A stretch of 64,000 nt of DNA from Pseudomonas sediminis (GTDB taxonomy: Bacteria > Pseudomonadota > Gammaproteobacteria > Pseudomonadales > Pseudomonadaceae): contig NZ_CP154631.1 of NCBI RefSeq assembly GCF_039555755.1, positions 2,356,001 to 2,420,000 of the forward strand. The letters run 5' to 3'. The notes beneath the pieces were generated by a model, which saw nothing but the letters and a program-made list of their open reading frames with translations, was not told the origin of the DNA and did no database searches. This document shows, piece after piece, positions 45,659 to 54,566 of the stretch. The stretch's first letter is position 1, and the number at the start of each line of letters is the position of its first letter. A program made the translations under genes and the position numbers.

Positions 45659-47647
45659 TTACAGCAGGATGGTGCGGATGTCCGCCAGCAGCTGCGACAG
45701 GCGCTGAGTGAAGCGGGCAGCGGCAGCGCCGTTGATCACCCGATGGTCGTAGGATAGCGACAGCGGCAGCATCAGGCGCGGCTGGAAGGCCTTGCCGTCC
45801 CAGACCGGCTGCATGGTGGCCTTGCTAACACCGAGGATCGCCACTTCCGGCGCGTTGACGATCGGCGTGAAGCCGGTGCCGCCAATGTGGCCGAGGCTGG
45901 AGATGGTGAAGCAGGCACCTTGCATGTCGTCAGCCGACAGCTTCTTCTTGCGCGCCTTGTCGGCCAGTTCGGCCGCTTCGGCTGCCAGTTGCAGCAGGCT
46001 CTTCTGATCGACGTTCTTGATCACCGGCACCAGCAGGCCGTCCGGCGTATCGACGGCGAAGCCGATATGCACGTACTTCTTGCGGATGATCGCCTTGCCG
46101 CTCGGCGCCAGCGAACTGTTGAAGTCCGGCAGTTCCTTGAGCAGGTGCGCGCAGGATTTGAGCAGCAGCGGCAGTACGGTCAGCTTGACGCCAGCCTTTT
46201 CGGCCACGGCCTTCTGCGCGACGCGGAAGGCTTCCAGGTCGGTGATGTCGGCCGAGTCGAACTGGGTCACGTGCGGCACGTTGAGCCAGCTGCGATGCAG
46301 GTTGGCAGCGCCGACCTGCATCAGGCGGGTCATCGCCACCTCTTCGATTTCACCGAACTTGCTGAAGTCCACCGCCGGGATCGGCGGAATGCCGGCGCCG
46401 CTGGTAGCGGCTGCAGCAGTCGCCTGCGGTGCGGCCTTGGCCTTCTGCATCATCGCCTTGACGTAAGCCTGCACGTCTTCCTTGAGGATGCGACCTTTCG
46501 GGCCGGTGCCGGCGATATCCGCCAGCTCCACGCCGAAGTCGCGGGCCAGCTGACGCACGGCCGGGCCGGCATGCACCTTGGCGCCATCGCGCTTGGGCGC
46601 ATTGGCGACTTCGGCGGCAGCTGCCGACAGCGAGGCGATGGCGCGCACTTCGGCGGCCACTTCCGGCGCCGCACCTTCCGGCACGCGGTGCACTTCCTGG
46701 CTGGCTTGCGCCGGGGCGGGTGCAGAAGCGGAGCCGGCGACCTTGAGCTTGAGGATCAGGTCGCTAGTACCGATTTCGTCATCCAGCTTGACCAGCACCT
46801 GTTCCACCACGCCGGCAGCCGGCGAGGGGATTTCCATGGAGGCCTTGTCGGACTCCAGGGTCAGCAGGCTCTGGTCGGCTTCGATGCTGTCGCCGGCCTT
46901 GACCATGATCTCGATGACCTTGCCCTTGGCGCTGGAGCCGATATCGGGCACGTGCACGTCCTGCACGCTGCTGCCGCTCGCTGCGGCGGCCGGTGCAGGG
47001 ACTGCGGCGGGTGTGGCAGCTTGCGCCGGCGCGGCCGCCGGAGCCGAGGCCGCCGGAGCCGAGGCCGCCGGAGCAGCCCCTTCGACTTTCAGCTTGAGAA
47101 TCAGGTCACCAGTGCCGATTTCATCATCGAGCTTGACCAGCACTTGCTCCACCACGCCGGCAGCCGGCGCGGGGATTTCCATGGAGGCCTTGTCGGATTC
47201 CAGGGTCAGCAGGCTCTGGTCGGCTTCAATGCGATCTCCGACCTTGACCATGATCTCGATGACCTTGCCCTTGGCGCTGGAGCCGATGTCCGGCACGTGC
47301 ACGTCCTGCACGCTGCTGCCAGTGGATGCAGCGGCGGGCGCGGCTGCCGGAGCGGCCGCTTTAGGGGCTTCGGCAGGTGCGGCTTCGGCCTTCGGCGCAG
47401 GCGCTGCTTGCGCAGCACCTTCGACTTCCAGCACCAGCAACTCGTCGCCTTCTTTCAGGCGGTCACCGATCTTGACCTTGATTTCCTTGATCACGCCGGC
47501 TTTGGGGGAGGGTACTTCCATGGAGGCCTTGTCGGACTCCAGGGTCAGTACGCTCTGGTCGGCTTCGACACGGTCGCCGACCTTCACCAGCAGTTCAATC
47601 ACCTCGCCTTCACCGCCGAGGTCGGGTACGCGAATCAATTCACTCAT
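45659..47647 (-). CDS. aceF: Dihydrolipoamide acetyltransferase (pyruvate dehydrogenase E2)
   Basis: A 662-residue E2 chain. Three lipoyl domains carry lysines at 40, 153 and 268 in ESDKASME motifs, joined by Ala/Pro-rich linkers. The E1/E3-binding domain is at about 358-395, and the catalytic core (about 430-662) ends with the DHRVINGA active site (His635). It moves acetyl groups from E1 to CoA. P. aeruginosa AceF, about 547 residues, has two lipoyl domains to my knowledge, while E. coli and Azotobacter have three. It lies 11 bases after aceE, preceded by AGGAGC. Domains 2 and 3 are nearly identical even in DNA. Confidence 0.97.
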   Translation of the reverse strand: MSELIRVPDLGGEGEVIELLVKVGDRVEADQSVLTLESDKASMEVPSPKAGVIKEIKVKIGDRLKEGDELLVLEVEGAAQAAPAPKAEAAPAEAPKAAAPAAAPAAASTGSSVQDVHVPDIGSSAKGKVIEIMVKVGDRIEADQSLLTLESDKASMEIPAPAAGVVEQVLVKLDDEIGTGDLILKLKVEGAAPAASAPAASAPAAAPAQAATPAAVPAPAAAASGSSVQDVHVPDIGSSAKGKVIEIMVKAGDSIEADQSLLTLESDKASMEIPSPAAGVVEQVLVKLDDEIGTSDLILKLKVAGSASAPAPAQASQEVHRVPEGAAPEVAAEVRAIASLSAAAAEVANAPKRDGAKVHAGPAVRQLARDFGVELADIAGTGPKGRILKEDVQAYVKAMMQKAKAAPQATAAAATSGAGIPPIPAVDFSKFGEIEEVAMTRLMQVGAANLHRSWLNVPHVTQFDSADITDLEAFRVAQKAVAEKAGVKLTVLPLLLKSCAHLLKELPDFNSSLAPSGKAIIRKKYVHIGFAVDTPDGLLVPVIKNVDQKSLLQLAAEAAELADKARKKKLSADDMQGACFTISSLGHIGGTGFTPIVNAPEVAILGVSKATMQPVWDGKAFQPRLMLPLSLSYDHRVINGAAAARFTQRLSQLLADIRTILL
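46739..47314 (-). repeat. Duplicated lipoyl-domain coding units in aceF
   Basis: Two copies, 47078-47314 (domain 2) and 46739-46972 (domain 3), encode protein stretches that share the string VQDVHVPDIGSSAKGKVIEI and nearly all following residues. By eye the DNA is close to 90 percent identical, with long identical blocks. The linker between them has a 15-base repeat unit (GCCGCCGGAGCCGAG) near 47037-47066. Domain 1 (47417-47647) is more diverged. This fits a fairly recent tandem duplication or ongoing gene conversion. Confidence 0.8.
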
Positions 47648-47658
47648 CGCTACGCTCC

Positions 47659-50304
47659 TTAGCAGTCCAGGGGGTTGGCTTTATCGGCGTCGATGCCGAA
47701 CTTGGTGATGGCGTCAGCCAGCACCTTGGCTTCGATTTCGCCGCGGTCTACCAGGGCTTCCAGTGCGGCGAGCACGACCCAGTTGCGATCCACTTCGAAG
47801 AAGTGACGCAGCTGTTTGCGGCTGTCGCTGCGGCCGAAGCCGTCGGTGCCCAGGACCTTGTATTCCTTGCTCGGTACCCACTGACGAACCTGTTCGGCGA
47901 ACAGCTTCATGTAGTCGGTCGACGCAATGACCGGACCCTTGCGGCCGCTCAGGCACTGCTCGATATAGGTCTGCTGCGGCTTCTGACCTGGGTGCAGACG
48001 GTTGCGGCGCTCCACGGCCAGGCCGTCGCGACGCAGTTCGTTGAAGCTGGTGACGCTCCACACATCGGCGCCGATGTTGTACTCGTCACGCAGGATCTTC
48101 GCCGCCTCGCGGACTTCGCGCAGGATGGTGCCGGAACCCAGAAGCTGCACGTGGTGCGCGGCTTCCTTCTTGTCTTCCTCTAGCAGGTACATGCCCTTGA
48201 TGATGCCGTCTTCCACGCCTTCCGGCATGGCCGGCTGCTGGTACGACTCGTTCATCACGGTGATGTAGTAGAAGATGTCCTGCTGCTCTTCGGTCATCTG
48301 GCGAATACCTTCGCGGATGATCACGGCGAGCTCGTAGCCGTAGGTCGGGTCGTAGGTGCGGCAGTTGGGGATGGTCGCTGCCAGCATGTGGCTGTGACCG
48401 TCTTCGTGCTGCAGGCCTTCACCGTTGAGGGTGGTGCGGCCGGCGGTACCGCCGATCAGGAAGCCACGGGTGCGGCTGTCGCCAGCGGCCCAGGCCAGGT
48501 CGCCGATACGCTGGAAGCCGAACATCGAGTAGAAGATGTAGAACGGCAGCATCGGCTGGTTGTGGCAGGAGTACGAGGTGCCCGCGGCGATGAAGGAGCT
48601 CATGGCGCCGGCTTCGTTGATGCCTTCCTCGAGGATCTGACCTTTCTTGTCCTCTTTGTAGAACATCACCTGGTCTTTATCGACCGGCTCGTACAGCTGG
48701 CCGACCGAAGAGTAGATGCCGAGCTGACGGAACATGCCTTCCATACCGAAGGTACGGGCTTCGTCCGGGATGATCGGAACGATGCGTTGGCCGAGTTCCT
48801 TGTCCTTGACCAGCTGCGCGAGGATGCGCACGAAAGCCATGGTGGTGGAGATTTCGCGGTCGCCCGAGCCGTCGAGGATGGCCTTGAGGGTATCCAGCGG
48901 CGGGGTCGGGATGCTGAAGCTCTGCTGGCGGCGCTGCGGTACGAAGCCACCCAGCGCGTTGCGGCGCTCGTGCAGGTACTTGTACTCGGGGCTGCCTGGC
49001 TCCGGCTTGACGAAGGGCAGGTTTTCCAGCTCCTCGTCCTTGACCGGGATATCGAAGCGGTCGCGGAACTGACGCAGGCTGTCGACATCGACCTTCTTGG
49101 TGTTGTGCGCGGTGTTCTTCGCTTCACCGGCGCCGGTACCGTAGCCCTTGATGGTCTTGGCCAGGATCACGGTCGGCTGGCCGCTGTGGTTCACGGCCTG
49201 GTGGTAGGCCGCGTAGACCTTGTACGGGTCGTGGCCGCCACGGTTGAGCTTCCAGATCTCGTCGTCGGAGAGATCCTTGACCATCTCCTTGAGCTCTGGG
49301 GTGTTGAAGAAGTTTTCGCGAACGTAGGCGCCGTCTTTGGCCTTGTAGTTCTGGTACTCACCGTCGACCACTTCGTCCATGCGACGCTGCAGGGCGCCGT
49401 CCTTGTCCTTGGCGAACAGTGGATCCCAGAAGCGACCCCAGACCACCTTGTTGACGTTCCACTGGGCACCGCGGAACACGCCTTCGAGTTCCTGGATGAT
49501 CTTGCCGTTACCGCGTACCGGGCCGTCGAGGCGCTGCAGGTTGCAGTTGATGACGAAGATCAGGTTGTCCAGTTTCTCGCGGCCTGCCAGGGAGATGGCA
49601 CCGAGGGATTCCGGCTCGTCGCACTCGCCGTCGCCCATGAAGCACCAGACTTTCTGCTTGCCGGCCGGGATGAAGCCGCGGGCTTCCAGGTACTTCATGA
49701 AACGCGCCTGGTAGATCGCCTGGATCGGGCCGAGGCCCATGGAAACGGTGGGGAACTGCCAGAAGTCCGGCATCAGCCAGGGGTGCGGGTAGGACGACAG
49801 ACCTTTGCCATCCACTTCGCGGCGGAAGTTCTTCATCTGGTCTTCGCTGATGCGGCCTTCCATGAAGGCGCGGGCGTAGACGCCAGGGCTGGCGTGGCCC
49901 TGATAGAACACCAGGTCGCCGCCGTGTTCTTCGGTCGGCGCCTGGAAGAAGTAGTTGAAGCCGATGTCATACAGCGTCGCGGAGGAGGCGAAGCTGGAAA
50001 TGTGGCCGCCCAGATCCGGGTCGTCCAGGTTGGTGCGCATCACCATGGCCAGGGCGTTCCAACGCACCAGCGAACGGATGCGGCGTTCCATGAACAGGTC
50101 GCCGGGCATGCGCGCTTCGTGGGTAACCGGGATGGTGTTGCGGTAGGGCGTGGTGATCGCGTAGGGCAGTTGCGCACCGCTACGGGTGGCCAGCTCGCCC
50201 AGACGGGTCATCAGGTAATGGGCACGGTCTTCACCCTCACGGTCGAGGACGGATTCAAGGGCGTCCAGCCATTCCTGGGTTTCGATCGGATCGAGGTCTT
50301 GCAT
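47659..50304 (-). CDS. aceE: Pyruvate dehydrogenase E1 component (homodimeric type)
   Basis: An 881-residue thiamine diphosphate enzyme of the homodimeric E1 class. The GDGECDEPES segment binds ThDP and Mg2+, and FFQAPTEEHGGDLVFYQGHA and the HDGHSH-like EDGHSH segment line the active site. It decarboxylates pyruvate and acetylates the E2 lipoyl group. GGAGC lies upstream of its ATG. The opposite strand has a 677-codon open frame that is an artefact of GC bias. The upstream gap to glnE carries two palindromes, candidate operators. Confidence 0.97.
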   Translation of the reverse strand: MQDLDPIETQEWLDALESVLDREGEDRAHYLMTRLGELATRSGAQLPYAITTPYRNTIPVTHEARMPGDLFMERRIRSLVRWNALAMVMRTNLDDPDLGGHISSFASSATLYDIGFNYFFQAPTEEHGGDLVFYQGHASPGVYARAFMEGRISEDQMKNFRREVDGKGLSSYPHPWLMPDFWQFPTVSMGLGPIQAIYQARFMKYLEARGFIPAGKQKVWCFMGDGECDEPESLGAISLAGREKLDNLIFVINCNLQRLDGPVRGNGKIIQELEGVFRGAQWNVNKVVWGRFWDPLFAKDKDGALQRRMDEVVDGEYQNYKAKDGAYVRENFFNTPELKEMVKDLSDDEIWKLNRGGHDPYKVYAAYHQAVNHSGQPTVILAKTIKGYGTGAGEAKNTAHNTKKVDVDSLRQFRDRFDIPVKDEELENLPFVKPEPGSPEYKYLHERRNALGGFVPQRRQQSFSIPTPPLDTLKAILDGSGDREISTTMAFVRILAQLVKDKELGQRIVPIIPDEARTFGMEGMFRQLGIYSSVGQLYEPVDKDQVMFYKEDKKGQILEEGINEAGAMSSFIAAGTSYSCHNQPMLPFYIFYSMFGFQRIGDLAWAAGDSRTRGFLIGGTAGRTTLNGEGLQHEDGHSHMLAATIPNCRTYDPTYGYELAVIIREGIRQMTEEQQDIFYYITVMNESYQQPAMPEGVEDGIIKGMYLLEEDKKEAAHHVQLLGSGTILREVREAAKILRDEYNIGADVWSVTSFNELRRDGLAVERRNRLHPGQKPQQTYIEQCLSGRKGPVIASTDYMKLFAEQVRQWVPSKEYKVLGTDGFGRSDSRKQLRHFFEVDRNWVVLAALEALVDRGEIEAKVLADAITKFGIDADKANPLDC

Positions 50305-50416
50305 GGCTTGCTCCAGGGCGGAAAGGCTTCCAGAATCGGAGGCCAGTTGGGTCTCACCGGCTTTTTGGGCGGGCGAGTTGAAATTCTTGGATTTACCGGG
50401 GGTATGACCGGCCGCT

Positions 50417-50431
50417 TGTAGTTTTACTACA
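50417..50431. promoter_or_regulatory. Candidate operator, palindrome 1 in the aceE-glnE gap
   Basis: Perfect 15-base palindrome around a TTT centre: TGTAGTTTTACTACA. The GTAGT/ACTAC half-sites are repeated 53 bases away in inverted form. It lies 113 bases upstream of the aceE start. The GT-n-AC pattern fits a GntR-family regulator such as a PdhR-like protein, but this is inference. Confidence 0.6.
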
Positions 50432-50469
50432 TTTCGACGACGGATTCAGCCCTCTGGATACAATTCTTT

Positions 50470-50484
50470 CGTAGTAAAACTACA
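50470..50484. promoter_or_regulatory. Candidate operator, palindrome 2 in the aceE-glnE gap
   Basis: CGTAGTAAAACTACA contains GTAGTAAAACTAC (50471-50483), the exact reverse complement of the core of palindrome 1. The centre-to-centre distance of 53 bases is five helical turns, so two dimers could sit on the same face and form a loop or cooperate. It is 92 bases from the glnE start. Confidence 0.6.
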
Positions 50485-50575
50485 ATCCGCGGCACCGCCG
50501 GCCGCGCGTGCCCCGCTGGAGCGGGGCTGCGGGCGATTGCACCGTGCGTCCGGCAGTCCGCCAAAAGGATAGACC

Positions 50576-53518
50576 ATGAGCCTGCCGTTGCTGGTCGAGT
50601 TGCCCCCTTCCCTTGTTCCCCTGGCCGAACGTGCCGAGCAGTCACTGCAAGCCGCCTTGGTCGAGCACGAAGCGCTGGCTGAGCGTGTTGCGGGCTGGCC
50701 GCAAGAGCGCCGCGATGCCTGGCGGCAGGTTTCGGCCTTGAGCGACTTCGTTGCCGAGCAGGCTCAGCGTGATCCGCAGATGTTCGTCGCCCTGGCGGAA
50801 TCTGGTGAGCTGGAGCGTAGCCTGGCGCCGGGCGAGTTGCGCCAGCAACTGGAAGTGCAACTGAATGAATGCGCCGATGAGGATGCCCTCGGGCGCTGCC
50901 TGCGGCGCTTTCGCAATCGCCAGCAGCTGCGCATTATCTGGCGCGACTTCAGCCGCCAGGCGGCACTCGGTGAAACCTGCCGCGACTTGTCCGATCTTGC
51001 CGATGCCTGCATCGATCTGGCCTATCACTGGCTCTACCCGCGCCATTGCACGCAGTTCGGTACGCCTGTAGGGCGGCGCAGCGGCCAGCCGCAGCACATG
51101 GTCATCCTTGGTATGGGCAAGCTGGGCGCGCACGAGCTGAATCTTTCCTCTGATATCGACCTGATCTTCGGTTATCCCGAAGGCGGTGAGACCGAGGGCG
51201 TCAAGCGCCCGCTGGATAACCAGGAGTTCTTCATTCGCCTGGGGCAGAAGCTGATCAAGGCGCTGGATGCGATCACCGTAGACGGTTTTGTGTTCCGTAC
51301 CGACATGCGCCTGCGCCCTTATGGTTCCAGTGGGGCGCTGGTGTTCAGCTTCAATGCGCTGGAGCAGTACTACCAGGATCAGGGCCGTGACTGGGAGCGT
51401 TACGCCATGATCAAGGCGCGCGTGGTTGGTGGTGATCAGGCTGCGGGTGCCGAGTTGCTGGAAATGCTGCGGCCCTTTGTCTACCGCCGCTATCTGGATT
51501 TCTCCGCCATCGAGGCGCTGCGCGCGATGAAGCTGCTGATCCAGCAGGAAGTGCGGCGCAAGGGTATGAGCGAGAACATCAAGCTCGGTGCCGGTGGTAT
51601 TCGCGAGATCGAGTTCATCGCCCAGGCGTTTCAGTTGATCCACGGCGGGCGCGACCTCAGCCTGCAGCAGCGTCCTCTGCTCAAGGTGCTGGGTACGCTG
51701 GAAGGGCAGGGCTACCTGCCCCCGGCGGTGGTTGCGGAGATGAAGGAAGGCTACGAGTTTTTGCGTTATACCGAGCATGCCCTGCAAGGCATCGGTGACC
51801 GGCAGACGCAGATGCTGCCGGCCGATGCGCAGGACCAGGCGCGAGTCGCCGCGATCATGGGGTTCGCCGACTGGGCGAGTTTTCATGAGCGCCTGATGCA
51901 CTGGCGTGGCCGCATCGAATGGCACTTCCAGCAAGTGATCGCCGATCCCGACGATGATGAGGCGCAGGCCGGCGAAACCGCCGTCGGCGCCGAGTGGCTG
52001 CCTTTATGGCAAGGCGCACTGGATGATGAGGCTGCCCAGCAGCAGCTGCAGGAGGCCGGTTTTGTCGAGGCTGCCACGGCCAATCGGCGCCTCGTCGATC
52101 TGCGCAATGGGCCGCAGGTGCGTGCCATGCAGCGGCTCGGGCGTGAGCGTCTGGATGCCTTTATTCCGCGCTTGCTGGCGCAGACCGTCGAGCACGACAA
52201 GCCGGATCTGGTGCTGGAGCGGGTGCTGCCGTTGGTCGAGAAGGTCGCCCGGCGCTCGGCCTACCTGGTGCTTCTGACTGAAAACCCAGGGGCGCTGGAG
52301 CGACTGATCACGCTCTGCGCCGCCAGCCCCTGGATTGCCGAGCAGATAGCCCGCTACCCGCTGCTGCTCGATGAGTTGCTCAATGAAGGCCGGTTGTATT
52401 CGCCGCCGCTGGCGCCGGAGTTAGCGGCCGAGTTGCGCGAGCGGCTGGTGCGCATTCCCGAGGAGGATCTGGAGCAGCAGATGGAGGCGTTGCGTCATTT
52501 CAAGCTGGCGCACAGCTTGCGCGTGGCCGCCTCGGAGATCGCCGGTACGCTGCCCTTGATGAAAGTGTCGGATTACCTCACCTGGCTGGCCGAGGCGATC
52601 CTCGACCAGGTGCTGGCGCTGGCCTGGCAGCACACGGTGCAGCGTCATGGTCGGCCGTTCCGTGCAGACGGCACACCGTGCAACCCGGACTTCATCATCG
52701 TCGGCTATGGCAAGGTCGGTGGCCTGGAGTTCGGCCACGGCTCGGATCTGGACCTGGTGTTCATCCATGACGGCGATCCGCAGGCCGAGACCGATGGTGC
52801 CAAATCCATCGACGGCGCGCAGTTCTTCACCCGCCTGGGCCAGCGCATCATCCATTTGCTGACCACTCAGACCACCTCCGGCGCCTTGTATGAAGTGGAT
52901 ATGCGCCTGCGACCATCGGGCGCAGCCGGGCTTCTGGTCAGCTCGCTCGGCGCCTTCCAGCGCTATCAGGAGAACGAGGCCTGGACCTGGGAACATCAGG
53001 CGCTGGTGCGCGCGCGGGTGCTGGTGGGATGCTCGCGTCTAGCCGCTGAGTTCGCCCGGGTGCGCGCCGAGGTGCTGGGGCGTCAGCGTGATGTCGAGGC
53101 GCTGCGCGTCGAGGTCAGCGAGATGCGGGCGAAGATGCGTGACAACCTTGGCAATAAAAATACCGCGGCCGGAACGGCGCCGAATGCCTTCGAGGCCACG
53201 TCCTCCTTCGATCTGAAGCAGGACGCCGGTGGTATCGTCGATATCGAATTTATGGTGCAATACGCGGCTCTGGCCTGGTCGTGGCAACACCCGCAGCTAC
53301 TCGAGTTCACCGATAACATTCGCATTCTGGAAGGTCTGGAACGGGTGGGTTTGATGGGCGCCGAGGATGCCGCCTTGTTGCGCGAGGTCTACAAGATCTA
53401 TCGCTCGGCCGCTCATCGCCAGGCGCTGCAGAAGCAGCCTGGAGTGGTGCCGGGGGATCAGTTTCAGGATGAGCGTCGTGCCGTGATGCGCCTGTGGCGT
53501 GAGCTGGGACTGAGTTGA
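50576..53518 (+). CDS. glnE: Bifunctional glutamine synthetase adenylyltransferase/deadenylase
   Basis: A 980-residue protein with two nucleotidyltransferase domains. The first (about residues 175-260) has KLGAHELNLSSDIDL; the second (about 705-790) has KVGGLEFGHGSDLDL; a helical regulatory part lies between and after each. The N-terminal domain removes AMP from glutamine synthetase and the C-terminal one adds it, under control of PII. The ATG at 50576 closely follows a palindrome-bearing gap shared with aceE. Confidence 0.97.
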   Translation: MSLPLLVELPPSLVPLAERAEQSLQAALVEHEALAERVAGWPQERRDAWRQVSALSDFVAEQAQRDPQMFVALAESGELERSLAPGELRQQLEVQLNECADEDALGRCLRRFRNRQQLRIIWRDFSRQAALGETCRDLSDLADACIDLAYHWLYPRHCTQFGTPVGRRSGQPQHMVILGMGKLGAHELNLSSDIDLIFGYPEGGETEGVKRPLDNQEFFIRLGQKLIKALDAITVDGFVFRTDMRLRPYGSSGALVFSFNALEQYYQDQGRDWERYAMIKARVVGGDQAAGAELLEMLRPFVYRRYLDFSAIEALRAMKLLIQQEVRRKGMSENIKLGAGGIREIEFIAQAFQLIHGGRDLSLQQRPLLKVLGTLEGQGYLPPAVVAEMKEGYEFLRYTEHALQGIGDRQTQMLPADAQDQARVAAIMGFADWASFHERLMHWRGRIEWHFQQVIADPDDDEAQAGETAVGAEWLPLWQGALDDEAAQQQLQEAGFVEAATANRRLVDLRNGPQVRAMQRLGRERLDAFIPRLLAQTVEHDKPDLVLERVLPLVEKVARRSAYLVLLTENPGALERLITLCAASPWIAEQIARYPLLLDELLNEGRLYSPPLAPELAAELRERLVRIPEEDLEQQMEALRHFKLAHSLRVAASEIAGTLPLMKVSDYLTWLAEAILDQVLALAWQHTVQRHGRPFRADGTPCNPDFIIVGYGKVGGLEFGHGSDLDLVFIHDGDPQAETDGAKSIDGAQFFTRLGQRIIHLLTTQTTSGALYEVDMRLRPSGAAGLLVSSLGAFQRYQENEAWTWEHQALVRARVLVGCSRLAAEFARVRAEVLGRQRDVEALRVEVSEMRAKMRDNLGNKNTAAGTAPNAFEATSSFDLKQDAGGIVDIEFMVQYAALAWSWQHPQLLEFTDNIRILEGLERVGLMGAEDAALLREVYKIYRSAAHRQALQKQPGVVPGDQFQDERRAVMRLWRELGLS

Positions 53519-53582
53519 ATGACGGGGGCTGCGGCCCCACCTAATTGTTCGAACCGTGAAGCGAATTTGAGGAGCAGGCAAG

Positions 53583-54506
53583 ATGTCGATGTCCGACCGT
53601 GATGGCGTGATCTGGTACGACGGCAAACTGGTGCCGTGGCGCGAAGCCAACACCCATGTGCTGACCCATACCCTGCACTACGGCATGGGCGTGTTTGAGG
53701 GTGTGCGTGCCTACAACACCCCGGACGGCACTGCGATCTTCCGTCTGCAGGCGCACACCGACCGTCTGTTCGACTCCGCGCACATCTTCAACATGCAGAT
53801 TCCTTTTACCAAGGAAGAGATCAACGAAGCCCAGCGCGCCGCCGTGCGTGAAAATGGCCTGGAAAGCGCCTACCTGCGCCCGATGGTGTTCTTCGGCAGC
53901 GAAGGCATGGGTCTGCGCGCCGCAGGCCTGAAAGTGCACGTGATCGTCGCTGCCTGGCATTGGGGTGCGTACATGGGCGAGGAAGCGCTGGAGGCCGGCA
54001 TCAAGGTGCGCACCAGCTCCTACACCCGCCACCACGTCAACATCGCCATGACCCGCGCCAAGGCCAACGGCAACTACATCAACTCGATGCTGGCCCTGCA
54101 GGAAGCCATCTCCGGTGGCGCCGACGAAGCAATGCTGCTGGATCCGGAAGGCTACGTGGCCGAAGGTTCGGGCGAGAACATCTTCCTGGTCAAGGACGGC
54201 GTGGTGTACACCCCGGAAGTGACCTCCTGCCTCAACGGCATCACCCGCAGCACCATCCTGACCCTGGCTGAAGAGCATGGCATCAAGGTGGTCGAGAAGC
54301 GCATCACTCGCGATGAGGTGTACATCGCCGACGAGGCGTTCTTCACCGGTACTGCCGCTGAAGTCACTCCGATCCGCGAAGTGGATGGGCGCAAGATTGG
54401 CGCCGGCCGCCGTGGTCCGGTCACCGAGAAGCTGCAGAAAGCCTACTTCGACCTGGTCACCGGCAAGACCAGTGGCCACGCCGAATGGCGTACGCTGGTC
54501 AAATAA
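53583..54506 (+). CDS. ilvE: Branched-chain amino acid aminotransferase
   Basis: A 307-residue fold-type IV PLP transaminase. Lys160 (RAKANGNY) is the cofactor lysine, and EGSGENIFLV and FFTGTAAEVTPIREVDGR bind the PLP phosphate and substrate. It makes valine, leucine and isoleucine from their keto acids. GAGGAG lies ten bases before the ATG. It is 64 bases past glnE, and a strong terminator ends it. Confidence 0.96.
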   Translation: MSMSDRDGVIWYDGKLVPWREANTHVLTHTLHYGMGVFEGVRAYNTPDGTAIFRLQAHTDRLFDSAHIFNMQIPFTKEEINEAQRAAVRENGLESAYLRPMVFFGSEGMGLRAAGLKVHVIVAAWHWGAYMGEEALEAGIKVRTSSYTRHHVNIAMTRAKANGNYINSMLALQEAISGGADEAMLLDPEGYVAEGSGENIFLVKDGVVYTPEVTSCLNGITRSTILTLAEEHGIKVVEKRITRDEVYIADEAFFTGTAAEVTPIREVDGRKIGAGRRGPVTEKLQKAYFDLVTGKTSGHAEWRTLVK

Positions 54507-54527
54507 GCGATTCCTCGAAGGCTCGAC

Positions 54528-54547
54528 GGGGAGGCGAAAGCCTCCCC
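54528..54547 (+). terminator. Terminator after ilvE
   Basis: Stem GGGGAGGC, GAAA tetraloop, GCCTCCCC, followed by GGTCGTTTCT. It lies 21 bases beyond the ilvE stop and 19 before waaF, so it may separate ilvE from the LPS core operon. The T run is short. Confidence 0.7.
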
Positions 54548-54566
54548 GGTCGTTTCTGGAAAGAAT

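Noticed and set aside
47037..47066. Short tandem repeat considered as CRISPR-like or regulatory
   Set aside because: It encodes the Ala/Pro linker between lipoyl domains in frame; no spacers.
45887..47662. 591-codon open frame on the plus strand opposite aceF
   Set aside because: Rich in Gly, His, Arg and Gln, no domain, mirror of a GC-biased gene with repeated lipoyl domains.
48388..50421. 677-codon open frame on the plus strand opposite aceE
   Set aside because: Composition of a reverse-complement shadow; aceE has full domain support on the other strand.
50642..51934. 430-codon frame on the minus strand opposite glnE
   Set aside because: No recognisable motif or binding site, and it lies wholly inside glnE.
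53525..53538. Hairpin after glnE as a terminator
   Set aside because: Only a 5-bp stem with no T run; too weak to list.
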